DNA from: Rosistilla carotiformis
GTDB lineage: Bacteria; Planctomycetota; Planctomycetia; Pirellulales; Pirellulaceae
Assembly: GCF_007753095.1 (NCBI RefSeq)
Contig: NZ_CP036348.1
Location: 4,092,001-4,156,000, forward strand
DNA: 64,000 bases
Reading direction: 5' to 3'
In this document: positions 45,948 to 54,419 of the stretch, piece after piece
Position numbering within the stretch: the stretch's first letter is position 1
Layout: the number at the start of each line of letters is the position of its first letter
Notes under the pieces: model-generated
Databases searched by the model: none
Told to the model about the DNA's origin: nothing
Seen by the model: only the letters and a program-made list of their open reading frames with translations
Program-made: the position numbers and the translations under genes

Positions 45948-46008
45948 TCTGGGAGTTGACAACCGACGCGATGGCGTCATGATTTACCACAACAACCGCA
46001 CAGTTGCA

Positions 46009-46020
46009 CACTAAGTGCGT
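46009..46020. promoter_or_regulatory. Shared motif CACTAAGTGCGT (copy 1)
   Basis: The core CACTAAGTG is a 9-bp palindrome around a central A. The identical 12-mer occurs at 50350-50361 upstream of the NicO-family gene, so the two metal-gene regions may share a regulator. Confidence 0.4.
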
Positions 46021-46319
46021 CTGCAGATTGCTGCCGCCGATGGTCGCATCGCGATCCGCACCGGCCCACACTTGGACGTTGTCGCTGCCGATCATTGATC
46101 CTTTTCGCATTTGAATGGCAGTGAATCGTTTTTCATGTCGCAAACCACCAACGAAGATCGATCCGATCCATCGCGGAGACGCTCGCCCGAGTGTTGCCGA
46201 ACCCGGTCGGCGGATCGCAGAGGAAGTCGAAACGTGTCCCGAGCCACAGGAATCCCGTCAGACGGTTGAACGAACGAAAGTTGTCAGAAAGTATCGCCCG
46301 CACCCGAACCACACCGCAC

Positions 46320-46336
46320 ATGCAACCGTATTGCAT
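46320..46336. promoter_or_regulatory. Candidate operator ATGCAA-N5-TTGCAT
   Basis: A perfect 6-5-6 inverted repeat lies 43 bp upstream of the GTG start of the metal operon and resembles the TGCAAT/ATTGCA repeat at 45933. Its position overlaps the expected promoter, so repression by the adjacent Fur-like protein is a reasonable hypothesis. Confidence 0.42.
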
Positions 46337-46378
46337 TTGCGGCGTAGTTACCCCGGTCTCTATCCTTGGAGAATTCGC

Positions 46379-46789
46379 GTGTTTCGTCTCTCGATTTTAA
46401 CTGCTGTTTTCGTCTGCCTGTTGGGGCCCCAGCTTCGCGGCGATGATCCGTCCGCATTGCTGATCGCCGCGTCGCATCAGCGGACGGCTTCATCGCTGCC
46501 GCCACTACCTCATGGCACACGGGTCGTTGTCTTGATCCAGGACAGCGGAGACGACTATGCCACGGTCAACGCGAGGGCCCTGTCGGCGCGCGATGCGACG
46601 CACATCGTCTTTGACCGCACCGACCAACCTTTACTCATCCAGATGTTCCGCGAACGCTTGACAAGACGACGCGCGATTCCGGTCGAACTTCGCAAGCCAT
46701 GGTCACAACCTTTGGGGCTCGAGAACGCGATCGCTGACGCCTCACCCCAAACCAGCTTCGCCAACCTTTTTTCAGGGCCGCAACAATGA
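46379..46789 (+). CDS. Small secreted protein coupled to G3E GTPase
   Basis: GTG at 46379, with TGGAG about 9 nt upstream, starts a 136-aa protein with a signal peptide ([20 protein letters not shown]). The mature part is Ser/Ala-rich, then [20 protein letters not shown] and a basic segment. I recognise no domain and no obvious metal-binding cluster. Its stop overlaps the GTPase ATG as ATGA, so it is co-translated with a metal chaperone and probably belongs to the same response. Confidence 0.55.
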   Translation: MFRLSILTAVFVCLLGPQLRGDDPSALLIAASHQRTASSLPPLPHGTRVVVLIQDSGDDYATVNARALSARDATHIVFDRTDQPLLIQMFRERLTRRRAIPVELRKPWSQPLGLENAIADASPQTSFANLFSGPQQ

Positions 46790-48042
46790 ATCCCTCGGTT
46801 TCCACCAAACGTCTTCCCGTCACGGTACTTTCCGGCTTTCTCGGGGCTGGCAAGACGACGCTGTTGAATCACATTTTGACCAACCGCGACAACCTTAAAG
46901 TCGCGGTGATCGTCAATGACATGAGCGAAGTCAACATCGACGCAGCTCTGGTCAAATCGGGCGACGCGAACCTGTCGCGAACCGAAGAACAACTGGTCGA
47001 GATGTCCAACGGCTGCATCTGCTGCACGCTTCGCGAAGATCTGCTTGTCGAAGTCCGTCGACTCGCTTGCGATGGCCGCTTCGACTACCTGCTGATCGAA
47101 TCGACAGGCATCAGCGAACCGCTGCCGGTCGCCGAGACGTTTACCTTCGAGGACGAGGAAGGGGAAAGTCTTTCGATGCTCGCCGAACTCGACACGATGG
47201 TCACCGTTGTCGATGCGGGCAACTTCATGAAGGATTTTGGTTCCTGGGACGATCTGGCCGACCGGCGGATGGGACTGAGCGAAGATGACACCCGGAACAT
47301 CGTGGACCTGCTGGTCGACCAAGTCGAATTCGCCAACGTGATTATCGTCAACAAGACCGATCTGATATCGCCGTACGATCTCGAACAACTCAACCGCATC
47401 CTCCGCAAACTTAACGCCAAAGCCAAGATCCTGAACACGACCGAAAGCCGATGCGAACTAGCGGAAATCATGGGGACCGGCTTGTTTTCGCTCGACGAAG
47501 CCGAATCGCAACCGGAATGGCTGGCCGTTCCGCGCGGCCAGGAGGAGACCGAAACGGAAGAGTACGGTATCTCGAGTTTTGTCTACCGCAGCGAGCGACC
47601 GTTTCATCCCAAGCGACTGACCGAGGCGCTCGATGGGGACATGGACGACGGTTTATTCAGCGGTGTGCTTCGCAGCAAAGGTTTGATGTGGATCGCTTCG
47701 CGTCACGACTGGGCTTACGACTGGTCGCAGGCCGGATGCTCGATTCGCATGAACCCCGCAGGTTTCTGGTGGGCCGCCGCGCCGGACGACGCATGGCCCG
47801 ATGACGAAGCGTTGGTCGCGGAGATTCGTTCCAAGTTCGTCGGCGAACATGGCGATCGGCATCAAGAACTGGTGTTTATCGGAAACGCGATGGCCCCACA
47901 GCGAATCACCAACATTCTGGACGCCTGCTTGCTGACCGATCTGGAATTTACACAAGGCCCTGAACTTTGGGCCAATTTTGAAGACCCGTTGCCGGGGATC
48001 GAACTGGAGCCCGGTGAAGAACTGATGGAAGAGGAGGTTTAA
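46786..48042 (+). CDS. COG0523 G3E-family GTPase, putative zinc metallochaperone
   Basis: This 418-aa cytosolic GTPase has Walker A G17-F-L-G-A-G-K23-T, the metal-binding C77-I-C79-C80 motif (family C-x-C-C), Walker [12 protein letters not shown], and guanine specificity N-K-T-D in VIIVNKTDL. The C-terminal CobW domain is [19 protein letters not shown]. An acidic tail (GEELMEEEV) follows. Zur-linked members (ZigA/ZagA/YciC) deliver zinc to client proteins during zinc limitation. The adjacent Fur-like regulator and transporter genes support zinc over cobalamin or nitrile hydratase roles. Confidence 0.88.
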   Translation: MNPSVSTKRLPVTVLSGFLGAGKTTLLNHILTNRDNLKVAVIVNDMSEVNIDAALVKSGDANLSRTEEQLVEMSNGCICCTLREDLLVEVRRLACDGRFDYLLIESTGISEPLPVAETFTFEDEEGESLSMLAELDTMVTVVDAGNFMKDFGSWDDLADRRMGLSEDDTRNIVDLLVDQVEFANVIIVNKTDLISPYDLEQLNRILRKLNAKAKILNTTESRCELAEIMGTGLFSLDEAESQPEWLAVPRGQEETETEEYGISSFVYRSERPFHPKRLTEALDGDMDDGLFSGVLRSKGLMWIASRHDWAYDWSQAGCSIRMNPAGFWWAAAPDDAWPDDEALVAEIRSKFVGEHGDRHQELVFIGNAMAPQRITNILDACLLTDLEFTQGPELWANFEDPLPGIELEPGEELMEEEV

Positions 48043-48044
48043 AC

Positions 48045-48689
48045 ATGGATGATGCAATGCAAACAACATCGATCGGCCCGCGCGGATCGGAATCACGGCT
48101 TGCGGACAGCTCGTTAGCCAATTTCGAATGGCGAGATTGGATCGGGATCGTCGCCTCGATCGGATGCGCGATCCACTGCGCCGCGATGCCTTTCGTGATT
48201 GCGTTCCTGCCAGCTTTGGGACTCAGTTTCCTCGCCGATGAAGGTTTCCATCGCTGGATGGCGTTGGCCTGTTTTGTGATCGCACTGGCGGCGTTTGTGC
48301 CCGGTTTTCGCAAGCATCGTCGTTGGACGCCCGGCGCGATTGCGATCGTCGGCCTTTCGCTGATCACCTTCGCCGCGTTCGGATTCGCCGGGGATTGCTG
48401 TGCGGCTTGCGAGTCCCCCGCCGGAACCGAAGTCGCTGCAACGGCGTGCGCGGCTGCCTGCTGTGAACACTGCACCGTGAACGCGACCGCAGAGACTGAA
48501 AGCAACAACCCATCCAATCCGAGCTTTGTCACCGCATCGGTTGTCTCGCCGAACTTCCTGACGGGAATCGCCCCTTGGATCACACCCCTGGGCGGCATCC
48601 TGCTGGTCTCCGCTCACCTGCTGAACCGAAGCTACGGATGTCTCTGCGGATGTTGTGAGGCGAAGCCGGCCGCAAAGGTAGCCGAATAA
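48045..48689 (+). CDS. MerC-domain membrane protein
   Basis: This 214-aa protein starts 2 bp after the GTPase stop, behind a near-perfect Shine-Dalgarno GAGGAGG. The MerC module is DWIGIVASIGCAIHCAAMPF, followed by TM helices. In mercury resistance MerC moves Hg(II); in Zur-linked clusters MerC-domain proteins appear to handle zinc or other soft metals. Residues about 120-145 form a Cys-rich loop (CCAAC, then CAAACCEHC) and the C-terminus has CLCGCCE. The family is normally about 140 aa, so these loops are an extension. Confidence 0.85.
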   Translation: MDDAMQTTSIGPRGSESRLADSSLANFEWRDWIGIVASIGCAIHCAAMPFVIAFLPALGLSFLADEGFHRWMALACFVIALAAFVPGFRKHRRWTPGAIAIVGLSLITFAAFGFAGDCCAACESPAGTEVAATACAAACCEHCTVNATAETESNNPSNPSFVTASVVSPNFLTGIAPWITPLGGILLVSAHLLNRSYGCLCGCCEAKPAAKVAE

Positions 48690-48841
48690 TGCCAACACCA
48701 CCGGGCACATCCGATCTCGTTGTCATCGGTGCCGGTGCGGTCGGTCGGCTGTTCGCCATTGCAGCTGCGCCAGCGGAGCAGCACGCATCGCGCCGGCAAA
48801 ATATTCCCGATTGGGTCCCCCTGTATGAGATGTCGCCATGA
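48689..48841 (+). CDS. Truncated Rossmann ORF in metal cluster (50 aa)
   Basis: ATG at 48689 overlaps the MerC stop as TAATG, and its own TGA overlaps the next ATG (48838). The product MPTPPGTSDLVVIGAGAVGR has the G-x-G-x-x-G start of an FAD/NAD(P)-binding oxidoreductase, but ends after 50 residues without the rest of the domain. It looks like the N-terminal remnant of a deleted gene kept between coupled neighbours. Confidence 0.45.
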   Translation: MPTPPGTSDLVVIGAGAVGRLFAIAAAPAEQHASRRQNIPDWVPLYEMSP

Positions 48842-49455
48842 TCGACCGCGTTTGGGCAACCGGTTTGTTGAGTCAACAGATCTGGTGTTGGGGACAAGAC
48901 GTGAAGCGGCCCGAAGGAAACTGGTTGCTCGAGATCGGATTCGAGCGCACCACACCTCCGGAACACCGCAAGGAATGTTCCAGCGTCTATACGTTGGCAA
49001 TCAACGATCGCACGAGAATCACGCTCCGTGGGTTCGGCATCTACATCGGTGACGACCTGCGGGGAGGAATGTTTATCGAACGCTACGGTTTCACGCCGAA
49101 GTATTCGTCAAAGTCTCGCTTGGATTGCCCGCCGTGGTCTACTAACGATCTACCCGACTTTCAATTTCCGGACGCCCAACAACGCGATCCAACCGCCATG
49201 CTGTTGCTCGATCTATTGGATTGGATTCGGCAGTACGAGCTGGAAGTCGTCAAGCGACTAGGCATCGATTACCGCCGTAACACGTTGATCCAATGGAACA
49301 ACGGCAAGCGTCCCTTCATGCCGGCGGAACAAATGGCGTCGTCGTGGCGAGAACTAACCATCGCAATCGCTGCCAATCCAGATGCATGGATCTCTTTGAA
49401 CGCGGACCAACCCATTTCGGCGGGCAACCGTGCGGAAGAAGGAAGTGAGCGATAG
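48838..49455 (+). CDS. Hypothetical protein, last gene of metal operon
   Basis: This 205-aa protein starts MIDRVWATGLLSQQIWCWGQ and its ATG overlaps the stop of the small Rossmann ORF. It has no signal peptide or TM. Recognisable features are RTRITLRGFGIYIGDDLRGG, KSRLDCPPWS and a C-terminal helical WIRQYELEVVKRLGIDYR. It resembles conserved planctomycete hypotheticals, but I cannot name the family. Its place at the end of the coupled cluster is the only functional hint. Confidence 0.6.
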   Translation: MIDRVWATGLLSQQIWCWGQDVKRPEGNWLLEIGFERTTPPEHRKECSSVYTLAINDRTRITLRGFGIYIGDDLRGGMFIERYGFTPKYSSKSRLDCPPWSTNDLPDFQFPDAQQRDPTAMLLLDLLDWIRQYELEVVKRLGIDYRRNTLIQWNNGKRPFMPAEQMASSWRELTIAIAANPDAWISLNADQPISAGNRAEEGSER

Positions 49456-49571
49456 TCGCACGACCACCAAACTTCCAGTCAGGGTTGTAGCCGGGTTTCC
49501 TCACTGGAATGAATCTGTCGAGAAGTTCCAGCGAGAGCATTGCGTAGAAAGGATTGAAAGGGAACGTGAAC

Positions 49572-50282
49572 TCAGCCCGCCATAGCGACTCGCGCGGCGT
49601 AGAAGACGCCCACGCCCAAGATCAGGATGGCGCGAACGTAGTTCCAGGGCAGTTTGGCCAGGCGACTCTCTTCGCGGATCAAGCTGCCACCGAATCGTTG
49701 CAGCAACATGCCGACGCAGGTGAGTGAACTGGCGATACCGGCGGCGAACAGACCGATCACGGCATAGGCCGCCACGGGCGAACCGGTGGACATGCTAGTG
49801 AAGTAGGCTGCCAGCGCCGAAGGGCAGGGGAGCAAGCCGAAAGCAACACCAAGCAGGGCACTCATCGAGTAGCTTGATTTTGCCGAGCGTGGTTTTGCAT
49901 CGTAATCTTCATCGCGATGATGTCGGCAACCACACTTCTTCGCCGGTTTGGCGCGGTAAGCGCCCCACAACATCCAAGTTCCTACGCAGAGAACCAAACC
50001 GGCACTGATCCACTGCAACGTCGCCGTCATCGCCTCGTTGTCATGATGGTGATCGCCGGTCACTAAATGATGCGTCAAATGGACGGCCATCGCGATGGCA
50101 ATCAAGGAGACCGAATGGGCCAGCCCACTGGAGAGCCCCATCACCAACGGATGCCAATAGCTACGTCGCTCGCCCGACAGGTAGACCAACATCGCGGTCT
50201 TACCATGTCCCGGTTCCAGTGCGTGCAGCGCACCGAGGAAGAACGCAACGCCGAGCGTCAATTCGTGCGTGTGTTGATGCAT
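49572..50282 (-). CDS. NicO/RcnA-family metal transporter, His-rich
   Basis: This 236-aa polytopic protein begins with His-rich MHQHTHELTLGVAF and has the family motif LGALHALEPGHGKTAM in the first TM region, the second motif GLSSGLAHSVSLI, and a His/Cys/Asp-rich loop (KKCGCRHHRDEDYD) before the last helices. NicO-family proteins transport Ni, Co or other divalent cations. It is convergent to the COG0523 operon and shares a 12-bp upstream sequence with it, so it probably belongs to the same metal response. Substrate is unproven. Confidence 0.84.
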   Translation of the reverse strand: MHQHTHELTLGVAFFLGALHALEPGHGKTAMLVYLSGERRSYWHPLVMGLSSGLAHSVSLIAIAMAVHLTHHLVTGDHHHDNEAMTATLQWISAGLVLCVGTWMLWGAYRAKPAKKCGCRHHRDEDYDAKPRSAKSSYSMSALLGVAFGLLPCPSALAAYFTSMSTGSPVAAYAVIGLFAAGIASSLTCVGMLLQRFGGSLIREESRLAKLPWNYVRAILILGVGVFYAARVAMAG

Positions 50283-50770
50283 GAGGATGCCTGAATCCGA
50301 AGACGAGAGTTTGCTTCGGAGACATTACGAAAAAAACAAGCGATCGGTTCACTAAGTGCGTGGCGATGGTGATACCGGTTGACTTGCGATCCTCGTCGAC
50401 GCCCCACAAAGGCCTGGGATATGTTTATGCTTCGACAACCGAGCCAACAAACGGTGACAAAGGGATCTCCGAGCACATCGGGCGTGGGCGTGTTTCAGGT
50501 GATTCCTCGAGGCGGTGCAGAGCAACTCACTTCACCTTGCGGCCAAATGCCGGCAGTATCCACGGGCCCATTCCCCCAACGAAGCGAATTGACCGGCAAA
50601 CGTCCTGAGACGGTGTGCCCCTACCTCGCAACGGATCAGGAAACGCATCGTTACGACAACTTCCTCGATTTGCCCCATCCTCGGCGCTCGCGCGCCTAAA
50701 CAGTGCCTCCAGGAGTGCCAACGAGGAATACAAACACCGATGCGTCCGAGACGCTTCACGCGACAAGTCC
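50283..50770. other. Intergenic region, candidate regulatory site only
   Basis: This 488-bp stretch contains the promoter of the NicO-family gene and the shared CACTAAGTGCGT motif. Frames in it have no domain pattern. The right part lies downstream of the GH97 gene; no terminator hairpin was seen. Confidence 0.5.
50350..50361. promoter_or_regulatory. Shared motif CACTAAGTGCGT (copy 2)
   Basis: This copy is 68 bp upstream of the NicO-family start. It is identical over 12 bp to the sequence at 46009-46020 between the Fur-like gene and the GTPase operon. The palindromic core makes a shared operator plausible. Confidence 0.4.
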
Positions 50771-52621
50771 CTAATCAATTGGATTCGCGGAGATCCAAAT
50801 CGCCTGCCCGCTTCCAGCACTCATCGTTGCCGTCAGCGTGTCACTGGAGGTGACTTCGCGCGATTCGATGCGGACAAGCTTTTTGTCTTTCGGGTCCTCT
50901 GCGTAGATCTTCGCCGTGTAAGTTCCCGGCCCCAGGAAATCGAGGGGGATGTCGAGGCTTCGCGCTTCGTTGACAATGGTTCCTACAAACCATCGATCGC
51001 CGCTCTTTCTTGCGACGGTCATGTAGCTACCAATCGCTCCATGGAGCACTTTGGAGTCGTCCCAAGTCGTTGGCATCTCCTTCCAAAACTCCAGTTCCGG
51101 AAAGGACTTGCCCGCGTATTGGTTCGCCTGGTCGTACCAATGCAGGTATTGCAGCGGGCTGTAGAAAACGACCCCCAACGCCAACTGGAACGAACGACTG
51201 ACCACTCGACCATTCAGGTAGCAAGGCGTGTAATCGCCGGCGCCTGCGATCATCCTGGCGAACGATGTGGTCAGGACATTTTGCGGCGGGTTCCCTTTCT
51301 CGGCGTGTTCCTCGTTTCCAAGAATCCCTTCGACCGTCAGCAGATGCGGGTAGGTTCTTTCGATCCCGGTAAGGCGGAAGTTGTCATGGATGTCGACGAC
51401 CAGCTGGTTTTCGCCCGCTTTCTGAATCGCAGAATAAAGGAACTCCATATCGGCTTGGCTTTGCCAATCGACGAAGCCCATCTTGACGCCCCGGATGCCC
51501 CATTCCTTGTAGGTTTGGAACGTCTTGTCGAGGTCATACCCCGACATCGCGATCTTGTTGATATAACAAATCAGACCAATCCCATGTTCCTCGCCATAAC
51601 GAATCACCTCTGCCATATCGATCCCATCGATCACGGTCAGCGGATTCGATTTGGGATCCCGTTCCGGACCATACCAACCGGCGTCGTAGTGCACGTATTG
51701 GTAGTTGTTGGCGGCGGCGTAGTCGATGATCGCTTTGGCTCCCGCAGTCGTCAGGCTACTGCGCCAAACCTTTCCCGGTCGGATCCACGATGTGTCCCCC
51801 AGCACACTAGGGGGCGATAGATTTTGCAGCAGGTAATGGTTCTCCACCAAGGTCCCTGGAGTATCGGCAACCATGACGACCCGCCAAGGCGTTGACATAG
51901 GGCTCGTGCCGGAGACGGTTCCGCGGCGGAATCGGGTGACCAACCGATTCTCGCCCGAGCGATTCAGCATCATCGGCGCGTAATGCTCCAGGCTTCCCGC
52001 TTCCGCGATCGCGACAAATTGAGCACCACATTCGACCAGCAACGGCCGGATGCCACGGTCCCCCATTTCCGACAGACGCACTTTCGAATACTTCGCTTGC
52101 GGATAATCATCCCAATAGACGTTGTGGTCATCGGTGAATTGGAACTCGCTGTTTTCCGATTTGATCGTGAAGTCGGCCAAGCCCGCCTGCTCAGGAAGGG
52201 TGTAACGAAACGCAACGCCTTCGTCGTACGCACGGAAAGTAAGATCCAGCCGTCGCTTCATGCCAGACGCCTCGCGTAGCTCAACGACTTGTTCGTCGTA
52301 AGCATCGGGATAGGATGCTTTGGAACCAACGACAGGAACCCAGTTGCCGCGATGGGAAGCCGACCGTTTCCCTGCGACCATAAATTGCTTTGCCCGCGGA
52401 TCCCCATCGATGTCCAGCGACAGACGCGAGTCGGCGAGAATCACGGTGTCCTGATACGAGACGCTGTAGTGGGGCACTCCATCGATCAAGTTAAAACGAA
52501 TCGAGTGGTTTTTCGAAGGCGATTGAACCAACACCTCAGCCGCTGAAACGGTCTTTGTCGCCAAGCTCCATGACAGCAAGCAGAGCATCAGTAAGAGCAA
52601 TTGTTCTAATTTTGAAGTCAT
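50771..52621 (-). CDS. Glycoside hydrolase family 97 (alpha-glycosidase)
   Basis: The ATG at 52621 gives 616 residues with a signal peptide (LLLLMLCLLSWSLATKTVSAA). The N-terminal beta-sandwich spans about 30-285, the TIM barrel about 285-540, and a beta C-domain closes the chain. Barrel landmarks are YVHYDAGWYGPERD, GIRGVKMGFVDW, VVD410IHDNFRLTGIERTYP and E431-G-I-L-G-N-E. In GH97, an Asp in the V-D-x-H strand marks the retaining branch (alpha-galactosidase type), whereas inverting members use Glu bases elsewhere; Asp410 suggests retention. The substrate is not determined. It is monocistronic. Confidence 0.87.
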   Translation of the reverse strand: MTSKLEQLLLLMLCLLSWSLATKTVSAAEVLVQSPSKNHSIRFNLIDGVPHYSVSYQDTVILADSRLSLDIDGDPRAKQFMVAGKRSASHRGNWVPVVGSKASYPDAYDEQVVELREASGMKRRLDLTFRAYDEGVAFRYTLPEQAGLADFTIKSENSEFQFTDDHNVYWDDYPQAKYSKVRLSEMGDRGIRPLLVECGAQFVAIAEAGSLEHYAPMMLNRSGENRLVTRFRRGTVSGTSPMSTPWRVVMVADTPGTLVENHYLLQNLSPPSVLGDTSWIRPGKVWRSSLTTAGAKAIIDYAAANNYQYVHYDAGWYGPERDPKSNPLTVIDGIDMAEVIRYGEEHGIGLICYINKIAMSGYDLDKTFQTYKEWGIRGVKMGFVDWQSQADMEFLYSAIQKAGENQLVVDIHDNFRLTGIERTYPHLLTVEGILGNEEHAEKGNPPQNVLTTSFARMIAGAGDYTPCYLNGRVVSRSFQLALGVVFYSPLQYLHWYDQANQYAGKSFPELEFWKEMPTTWDDSKVLHGAIGSYMTVARKSGDRWFVGTIVNEARSLDIPLDFLGPGTYTAKIYAEDPKDKKLVRIESREVTSSDTLTATMSAGSGQAIWISANPID

Positions 52622-53000
52622 TCGTTGATTCCGCAGTTCCAATGGCATGAATGAATAGGTTTTATAAAGTTCTGTTGGGCGTTCGCATGGAGTGATCGAT
52701 GCCGTGCCTTTGGAGGGACAGGCCCCCGCCGGTAAGTTCTTTATTTGTGCGATGCCGGCACAGCATCCCCAGCTTTTGTGCGATAGATAGAAACGCAATT
52801 CATAGTAGACCGGATGCATCGGCAAGACAACGACGAGCCTCGCGTCCGCGAAGCAACACGCGCCCGCACCGTTCCGCCGGCGCAATGACTGCCAGACGCA
52901 AACCTCCATCGCCCAGCCAAGACACGTGCATCCTGGACTCTTCGCCGGCGCATCGGCTTACGAAAGATGGGGGCGCCGAGCGTCAAAAGGCTTCTGCCGA
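52622..53000. other. Intergenic region, nothing recognised
   Basis: This 379-bp gap lies between the DUF1501 stop and the GH97 start, both on the minus strand. It should hold the GH97 promoter. No gene, repeat or strong hairpin was seen. Confidence 0.5.
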
Positions 53001-54419
53001 TCAGGCGATGATCTCGTTCAACACATTGCCGTGAACATCGGTCAGTCGGAAGTCGCGGCCCCCCGATCGGAAGGTCAGTTTTTCATGGTCGATGCCTAAC
53101 TGATGCAGCACCGTCGCCCAGATGTCATAGATCGTGCAGGGCTTTTCCACCGCGTGGTAGCCCAATTCATCGGTCGCACCGTACGTCGTGCCGCCACGGA
53201 TTCCGCCGCCAGCCAACCACAAACTGAATCCGAAGGGATTGTGATCGCGACCGTTGGAACCTTGTGAGAATGGCGTTCGACCAAACTCACCCGTGAAGAC
53301 GATCAACGTCTCATCCAACAGCCCACGCGCCTCGAGATCTTTAATCAATGCCGCGATCGGGCGGTCGACTTGTCCAGCCATCGCGCGATGCCCTTTCTCC
53401 AAATCGCCGTGTTGATCCCAAGGGTTCGCTGCGCCGCCGGCTCCGATCCCGCGCGTGAGACAAGAGAGTTCGACAAAACGGACGCCCTGTTCCACCAATT
53501 TCCTAGCCAGCAACGCCTGTCGGCCATAGGCGGATTTCGCGGGATCGGGATCATCGATTCCGTACAGGTTCATCGTCGCATCGGTTTCGTCGGAGATGTC
53601 ACAGATCTCCGGCACCGCCGACTGCATCCGAAACGCCGTTTCAAAATTTTCGATCGCTGCGTCGACCTGGCGATTCCTCGCCATATCGGCGAACTGCGAA
53701 TCGATCTGGCGGACGAAGTCGAGCCGCTGTCGCTGCAGCGTTAGCGATTGCGAGGGGCGGATGTTCGGAACCGCGTCCGGTTTGTCGGCTTGCAGAATCG
53801 AAGCTTGATGTTGCGCCGGAAGGTAACCGCTGCTGAACAGTCCCACGCCGCCATGAGGAGGCACCGCACCGCCGCTTTGCAAGACGACATAGCTGGGAAG
53901 GTTCTCGTTCGCCGCCCCTAACCCATAACTGATCCAGGCGCCGGCGCTGGGATGCCCCAAAAAGGGAAAGCCGGTGTGGATCGCGAAGTTCCCTTGGGCG
54001 TGTTCGTTCACATTGGTCGTGGCCGAACGGACGACCGCGAGATGATCGGCACAGCTGCCGATCTCGGGAAAGATCTCGCTGATCTCCAGACCGCTTTCAC
54101 CGTGAGGCTTGAACGTGAAAGGGCTTCCAAAGATCTTGCCGTTGTTGTTGAACTGGGTTCGTTCGACCTTGACCGGCATCGATTTGCCATGGTCTTTGAC
54201 CAGTTGCGGTTTCGGATCGAACGAATCGACGTGCGAAACGCCCCCGGACATGTAGCACAAGATCACGCTCTTGGCTTTCGGGTTGACTAACGGCACCTTG
54301 GACGCGGCCGTTGCTTGCTGCTGCAAACTCGATAGAGCAAGCATCCCAAATCCGCTGCTGCATGCTTGCAACCAGCGTCTCCGCGAAGCGACGTCGTGGT
54401 GCGAAGAGTTAGCGAACAT
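53001..54419 (-). CDS. DUF1501 protein with Tat-type signal
   Basis: This 472-aa protein starts with a twin-arginine-like signal (S-R-R-R-W-L-Q-A, then hydrophobic [11 protein letters not shown]). The DUF1501 (alkaline-phosphatase-like fold) domain spans the rest: [64 protein letters not shown] and [20 protein letters not shown]. It overlaps the 3' end of the DUF1553 gene by 11 bp, the standard planctomycete pair. The function is unknown; proposed roles are in breakdown of complex sugars or in export. Confidence 0.9.
   Translation of the reverse strand: MFANSSHHDVASRRRWLQACSSGFGMLALSSLQQQATAASKVPLVNPKAKSVILCYMSGGVSHVDSFDPKPQLVKDHGKSMPVKVERTQFNNNGKIFGSPFTFKPHGESGLEISEIFPEIGSCADHLAVVRSATTNVNEHAQGNFAIHTGFPFLGHPSAGAWISYGLGAANENLPSYVVLQSGGAVPPHGGVGLFSSGYLPAQHQASILQADKPDAVPNIRPSQSLTLQRQRLDFVRQIDSQFADMARNRQVDAAIENFETAFRMQSAVPEICDISDETDATMNLYGIDDPDPAKSAYGRQALLARKLVEQGVRFVELSCLTRGIGAGGAANPWDQHGDLEKGHRAMAGQVDRPIAALIKDLEARGLLDETLIVFTGEFGRTPFSQGSNGRDHNPFGFSLWLAGGGIRGGTTYGATDELGYHAVEKPCTIYDIWATVLHQLGIDHEKLTFRSGGRDFRLTDVHGNVLNEIIA

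Larger units (their letters stand above)
45843..46378. other. Intergenic regulatory region between Fur-like gene and metal operon
   Basis: This 536-bp region lies between divergent transcription units. No gene is convincing. It contains two inverted repeats (45933-45947 and 46320-46336) and a palindrome-containing 12-mer (46009-46020) shared with the region upstream of the NicO-type gene; these are annotated separately. Confidence 0.55.

Noticed and set aside
48045-48689. Mercury-resistance (mer) operon
   Set aside because: MerC is present, but no merR, merA, merT or merP lies nearby; the neighbours indicate zinc-type homeostasis.
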